Shown: positions 62,847 to 64,000 of the stretch, piece after piece
Layout of the letters: each line of letters begins with the position of its first letter
Position numbering within the stretch: the first letter of the stretch is position 1
Origin: Winogradskya humida
Lineage (GTDB): Bacteria > Actinomycetota > Actinomycetes > Mycobacteriales > Micromonosporaceae
Reading direction: 5' to 3'
NCBI RefSeq assembly: GCF_016862215.1
Contig: NZ_BOMN01000125.1
Location: forward strand, 1 to 64,000
DNA: 64,000 nucleotides
The notes under the pieces: generated by a model
Seen by the model: the letters and a program-made list of their open reading frames with translations, nothing else
Told to the model about the DNA's origin: nothing
The model's database searches: none
Program-made: the position numbers and the translations under genes

Positions 62847-64000
62847 GCCTGACCGGTCGGGGGCGACCAGGTCGCGATCGGGTTTCCCAGCCAGCGGCTG
62901 TCCTGGGGGACCGCGTCACCGCGGGTGACCAGGGAACCGGGGCCTACGGTGGTGCGTGCGCCGATGCTCGCGCCGGGCAGCACGATGCTGTGCGGGCCGA
63001 GGGCGGCACCGGCGCCCAGGGTCACCTCGTCCATGCTCATGACACGATCATGGAACAAGTGGGTCTGAATCACACAACCGCGGTTCACCGTTGCCCCGTC
63101 GCCCAGGCTGACAAGATCATATTCGGGCAGCCAGTACGTCTCCAGCCAGACGCCCCGGCCGATCTTCGCGCCGAGCGTGCGCAGCCAGGCGGGAAGCAGC
63201 GGCGTGCCGGTCGCGAAACGGACCAGCCACGGCACCCCGAGCACCTCGACGAACGTGTCGGCGAGCTCGTTGCGCCACACGAACGAGGTCCAGAGCGCGT
63301 GGTCGACGACCCGGAACCGCCCGATCAGCAGCCACTTGGCGGCCGTCGAGACAGCGCCGGCGACGATCGCGGCGGCGAACATCACCGGGCCGGCGGCGAG
63401 CGCGGCAGCCCACCCACCGGCGCTGTGCCACACGACGTCGAGCGTGGCGAGGACGAGCACGGCGAGGGCCGCGGCGAGCATCACCGGGACGATCCGGCAC
63501 AGCTCGATCGCCGCGCGGGCCAGCTTCAGCCGCAGCGGCGGGTCGAACGTCCGGCTGGTGTCGGCGGCCTCGACCGTGCGGCGCAGCGGCATCGGCGGGG
63601 CACCGAGCCACGACGAGCCCTTCTTCGCCTTGCGCGGCGCCGACGAGAGCACCCCGACGAGGCTGCGCTTGGGCACCGAGCGGCCCGGCGCGGTCATGCC
63701 CGAGTTGCCGAGGAATGCCTGCTTGCCGATGCGGGCCGGCGCGACCCGCAGCCAGCCGTGGTTGAGCTCGTACGTGGCGACCATGGTGTCGTCGGCCAGG
63801 AACGCGCCGTCGGCGACCGTGGTCATGGCGGGCACCGCGAGCACGGTCGACGCCTCGACGCCACGACCGACCTTGGCGCCGAGCAGCCGCAGCCACACCG
63901 GCGTGAACAGGCTGGCGTAGAGCGGGAACAACCCGACGCGGGCCATGCCCATCAGCCGCTCGGTGGCCCACACCTGCCAGGCCACGCGGCCCTGGACGGG
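62843..64000 (-). CDS. Pls/PosA-like synthetase C-terminal region, 5' end outside window
   Basis: The frame is open to the window edge (385 residues seen), so the start lies beyond 64000; the GTG at 63985 is not taken as the start. The visible part has left-handed beta-helix hexapeptide repeats in two blocks (LGAKVGRGVEASTVLAVPAM near its N-end and LGDGATVNRGCVIQTHLF to the C-terminus). Between them lie two or three membrane helices (about residues 165-185 and 195-225) and a RFRVVDHALWTSFVWRNELADTF segment. This resembles the tandem membrane/soluble C-terminal domains of Pls/PosA-type NRPS, which make poly-lysine or poly-ornithine. Whether adenylation and carrier domains precede it cannot be seen. 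Confidence 0.7.
   Translation of the reverse strand, partial: PVQGRVAWQVWATERLMGMARVGLFPLYASLFTPVWLRLLGAKVGRGVEASTVLAVPAMTTVADGAFLADDTMVATYELNHGWLRVAPARIGKQAFLGNSGMTAPGRSVPKRSLVGVLSSAPRKAKKGSSWLGAPPMPLRRTVEAADTSRTFDPPLRLKLARAAIELCRIVPVMLAAALAVLVLATLDVVWHSAGGWAAALAAGPVMFAAAIVAGAVSTAAKWLLIGRFRVVDHALWTSFVWRNELADTFVEVLGVPWLVRFATGTPLLPAWLRTLGAKIGRGVWLETYWLPEYDLVSLGDGATVNRGCVIQTHLFHDRVMSMDEVTLGAGAALGPHSIVLPGASIGARTTVGPGSLVTRGDAVPQDSRWLGNPIATWSPPTGQA

Noticed and set aside
62843-63985. GTG 63985 as the true start of the last gene
   Set aside because: The frame stays open to the window edge, there is no ribosome binding site in view, and the beta-helix region would be cut short, so the gene is treated as partial.

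Overview
The window is high-GC DNA with GTG/TTG starts and many 4-bp stop-start overlaps, typical of a filamentous actinomycete. A secreted pectate lyase, a GH64 glucanase with a ricin-type lectin domain, a SigE-type ECF factor and a Pls/PosA-like protein would fit a Micromonosporaceae member such as Actinoplanes. That placement is inference from gene content. No tRNA, rRNA, CRISPR array, insertion sequence or integrase was recognised.

Layout. 1-8.2 kb holds secreted and cell-surface functions: a pectate lyase whose 5' end lies outside the window, a long-chain acyl-CoA synthetase, a secreted metzincin-like protease, an Excalibur-domain membrane protein and a large secreted PA14/GH2/LamG glycosidase. 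8.3-20.0 kb is mixed: a MATE pump, a phosphotransferase, an atypical crotonase, an ArsR/DUF5937 regulator, a strongly asymmetric ABC exporter pair, an esterase with an XRE regulator, a TetR/oxidoreductase divergent pair and signal peptidase I.

20.0-45.1 kb is one long minus-strand biosynthetic operon, read from 45120 down to 20046: three NRPS genes (C-A-T-C-A-T; A-T-C-A-T-C-A-T; C-A-T-C-A-T-TE), a cytochrome P450, an MbtH protein, a KamA-family radical SAM enzyme and an EntS-like MFS exporter. NRPS1/NRPS2, NRPS2/NRPS3, NRPS3/P450 and KamA/MFS each overlap by 4 bp, so the NRPS genes and tailoring genes are probably translationally coupled. Seven adenylation domains predict a product of up to seven residues. 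By-eye pocket codes suggest two basic or diamino acids, one Ser, two aliphatic residues, one unusual residue and one Thr. Non-canonical points: the middle NRPS starts with an A domain and has no condensation domain, the KamA homologue lacks the two aspartates that hold lysine in lysine 2,3-aminomutase, and one A domain has Arg in its pocket. A divergent TrmB/LuxR-like regulator (45734-46753), coupled to a 56-residue membrane protein, flanks the operon and is the likely pathway regulator. A 9-codon ORF with a strong Shine-Dalgarno sequence precedes the first NRPS gene.

47-64 kb returns to general functions: a GH64-CBM13 glucanase, a DMT transporter, a CopC protein, a fatty-acid desaturase, an ECF sigma factor with a membrane partner, a trypsin-like protease, a zinc alcohol dehydrogenase divergent from a large-subunit catalase, a TetR/LLM-oxidoreductase pair with tandem palindromes between them, and a minus-strand run ending in an M24 peptidase and an M1 peptidase. 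The last gene runs out of the window and looks like the C-terminal membrane and beta-helix part of a Pls/PosA-type (poly-amino-acid) synthetase. A 30-codon ORF is fitted between it and the M1 peptidase by stop-start overlaps on both sides.
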